From an uncultured Phycisphaerales bacterium (lineage in GTDB: Bacteria; Planctomycetota; Phycisphaerae; Phycisphaerales; UBA1924), in contig CALFMQ010000001.1 in assembly GCA_937879825.1 (NCBI GenBank), forward strand, positions 1 to 6,208: a DNA stretch of 6,208 nucleotides, given 5' to 3'. The notes beneath the pieces are model-generated. The model had not been told where the DNA came from and made no database searches. It saw only the letters and a list, made by a program, of their open reading frames with translations. Shown one piece after another: positions 5,663-6,208 of the stretch. The translations under genes and the position numbers were made by a program. Every line of letters begins with the position of its first letter. Position 1 is the stretch's first letter.

Positions 5663-6208
5663 TTACGGGGTTTCGGTAATCGGCTGGGTCAACGATGAGT
5701 CATCGTTCGCGGGGCGATTGACGCGGGGCAAGACCCGGTGTGCGCCGATCGTTCCGTCCGGCGCGGGGGTGAGCATGCCGTTGAGCTGCTCGGGCGAAGC
5801 ATCCGGGGCCAGCCACTTCGCGATGTCATTCGGGTCGAGGATCACCGGCATTCGGTCGTGCAGGGCCGTCATCGTCGCGTTGGGTGTTGTTGTCAGGACA
5901 GTGAACGACTCGATGGGTTCATCGGCCCTGTCCCAGAGCTCCCAGAGCCCGGCCATCGCGATGATGGGTTTGTTCGCGCTGTGGATGAACCACGGCTGCT
6001 TGGCTTTGGACCCCTCGATCTTCTGCCACTCATAGAACCCGGACGCGGGGATGACGCACCGGCGCTTCTTCATCGCAGCGCGGAACGCGGGCTTCTCTGC
6101 TGCGGTCTCGGCACGGGCGTTGATCATTCGGTTCCCGATTTTTGGGTCCTTGGCCCAGGACGGGATCAGCCCCCACTTGGCCGAGACCAGCTCTCGTTGG
6201 TCGTTCGC
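5663..6208 (-). CDS. SRAP-domain (YedK/HMCES-like) abasic-site-binding protein, N-terminus outside the window
   Basis: The frame is open to the right edge, giving 181 residues ending in TAA at 5665-5663. A Met at 6127 is internal, because the conserved segment WGLIPSWA...KIGNRMINARAE begins upstream of it. SRAP proteins attach covalently to abasic sites in single-stranded DNA through the N-terminal Cys2 and so protect replication forks. That Cys is off the window. The other active-site residues are visible: the Asn of MINARAE (residue 30 in the window), the Glu of ASGFYEW and the His of HDRMPVIL. A full family member has about 220 residues, so roughly the first 40-50 are missing. The C-terminal tail after HRVLPRVNRPAND is short and polar. 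The operon promoter and riboswitch follow within the 284-base gap downstream; I see no clear terminator between them. There is no functional link to the methionine genes. Confidence 0.94.
   Translation of the reverse strand, partial: ANDQRELVSAKWGLIPSWAKDPKIGNRMINARAETAAEKPAFRAAMKKRRCVIPASGFYEWQKIEGSKAKQPWFIHSANKPIIAMAGLWELWDRADEPIESFTVLTTTPNATMTALHDRMPVILDPNDIAKWLAPDASPEQLNGMLTPAPDGTIGAHRVLPRVNRPANDDSSLTQPITETP

Noticed and set aside
5663..6127. Taking the Met at 6127 as the start of the SRAP protein.
   Set aside because: The frame continues upstream to the window edge with conserved family sequence (WGLIPSWA, KIGN), so the gene is truncated by the window and does not start there.
1..6208. 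CRISPR arrays, tRNA or rRNA genes, insertion sequences, attachment sites.
   Set aside because: I saw no regularly spaced direct repeats, no cloverleaf or rRNA signatures and no transposase or terminal inverted repeats. This is by reading only, without a computed search.

Overview
The window is high-GC bacterial DNA and every supported gene lies on the minus strand, so transcription runs from the right edge to the left. The strongest taxonomic clue is a prepilin-like protein that carries both an N-terminal class III (GFTLIE) cleavage site and a C-terminal H-X9-DG motif, a combination abundant in Planctomycetota. A Phycisphaerae-like planctomycete is my inference; nothing else here fixes the lineage.

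Layout in transcription order (right to left): (1) 6208-5663, most of an SRAP-family (YedK/HMCES) abasic-site-binding protein, with its N-terminus off the window; (2) 5662-5379, a 284-base gap that is not empty. It holds a sigma70-type promoter (TTGACA, 16-bp spacer, TAGACT), then an RNA with the conserved core and fold of an S-adenosylmethionine riboswitch of the SAM-I/SAM-IV type, then an expression platform ending in a 9-bp hairpin that covers the ribosome site and start codon of the next gene; (3) 5378-1365, three overlapping genes: a PLP-dependent sulfur-transfer enzyme (cystathionine gamma-synthase / O-acylhomoserine sulfhydrylase type), a compact aspartate kinase-homoserine dehydrogenase fusion without ACT domains, and aspartate-semialdehyde dehydrogenase (asd); (4) 1364-1227, a gap with two GC-rich hairpins; (5) 1226-465, the H-X9-DG prepilin-like protein; (6) 455 to the left edge, the N-terminus of a one-helix membrane protein, possibly a sensor.

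The three central enzymes fit one pathway. The kinase half of the fusion phosphorylates aspartate, Asd reduces aspartyl phosphate to the semialdehyde, the dehydrogenase half makes homoserine, and after O-acylation (by an enzyme not in this window) the PLP enzyme adds sulfur on the way to methionine. Overlaps of 19 and 8 bases and good ribosome sites point to one translationally coupled operon. The SAM riboswitch at its head would let the end product of methionine metabolism control the whole aspartate-to-homoserine-to-sulfur route. That fits with the fusion lacking the ACT domains that normally give allosteric feedback.
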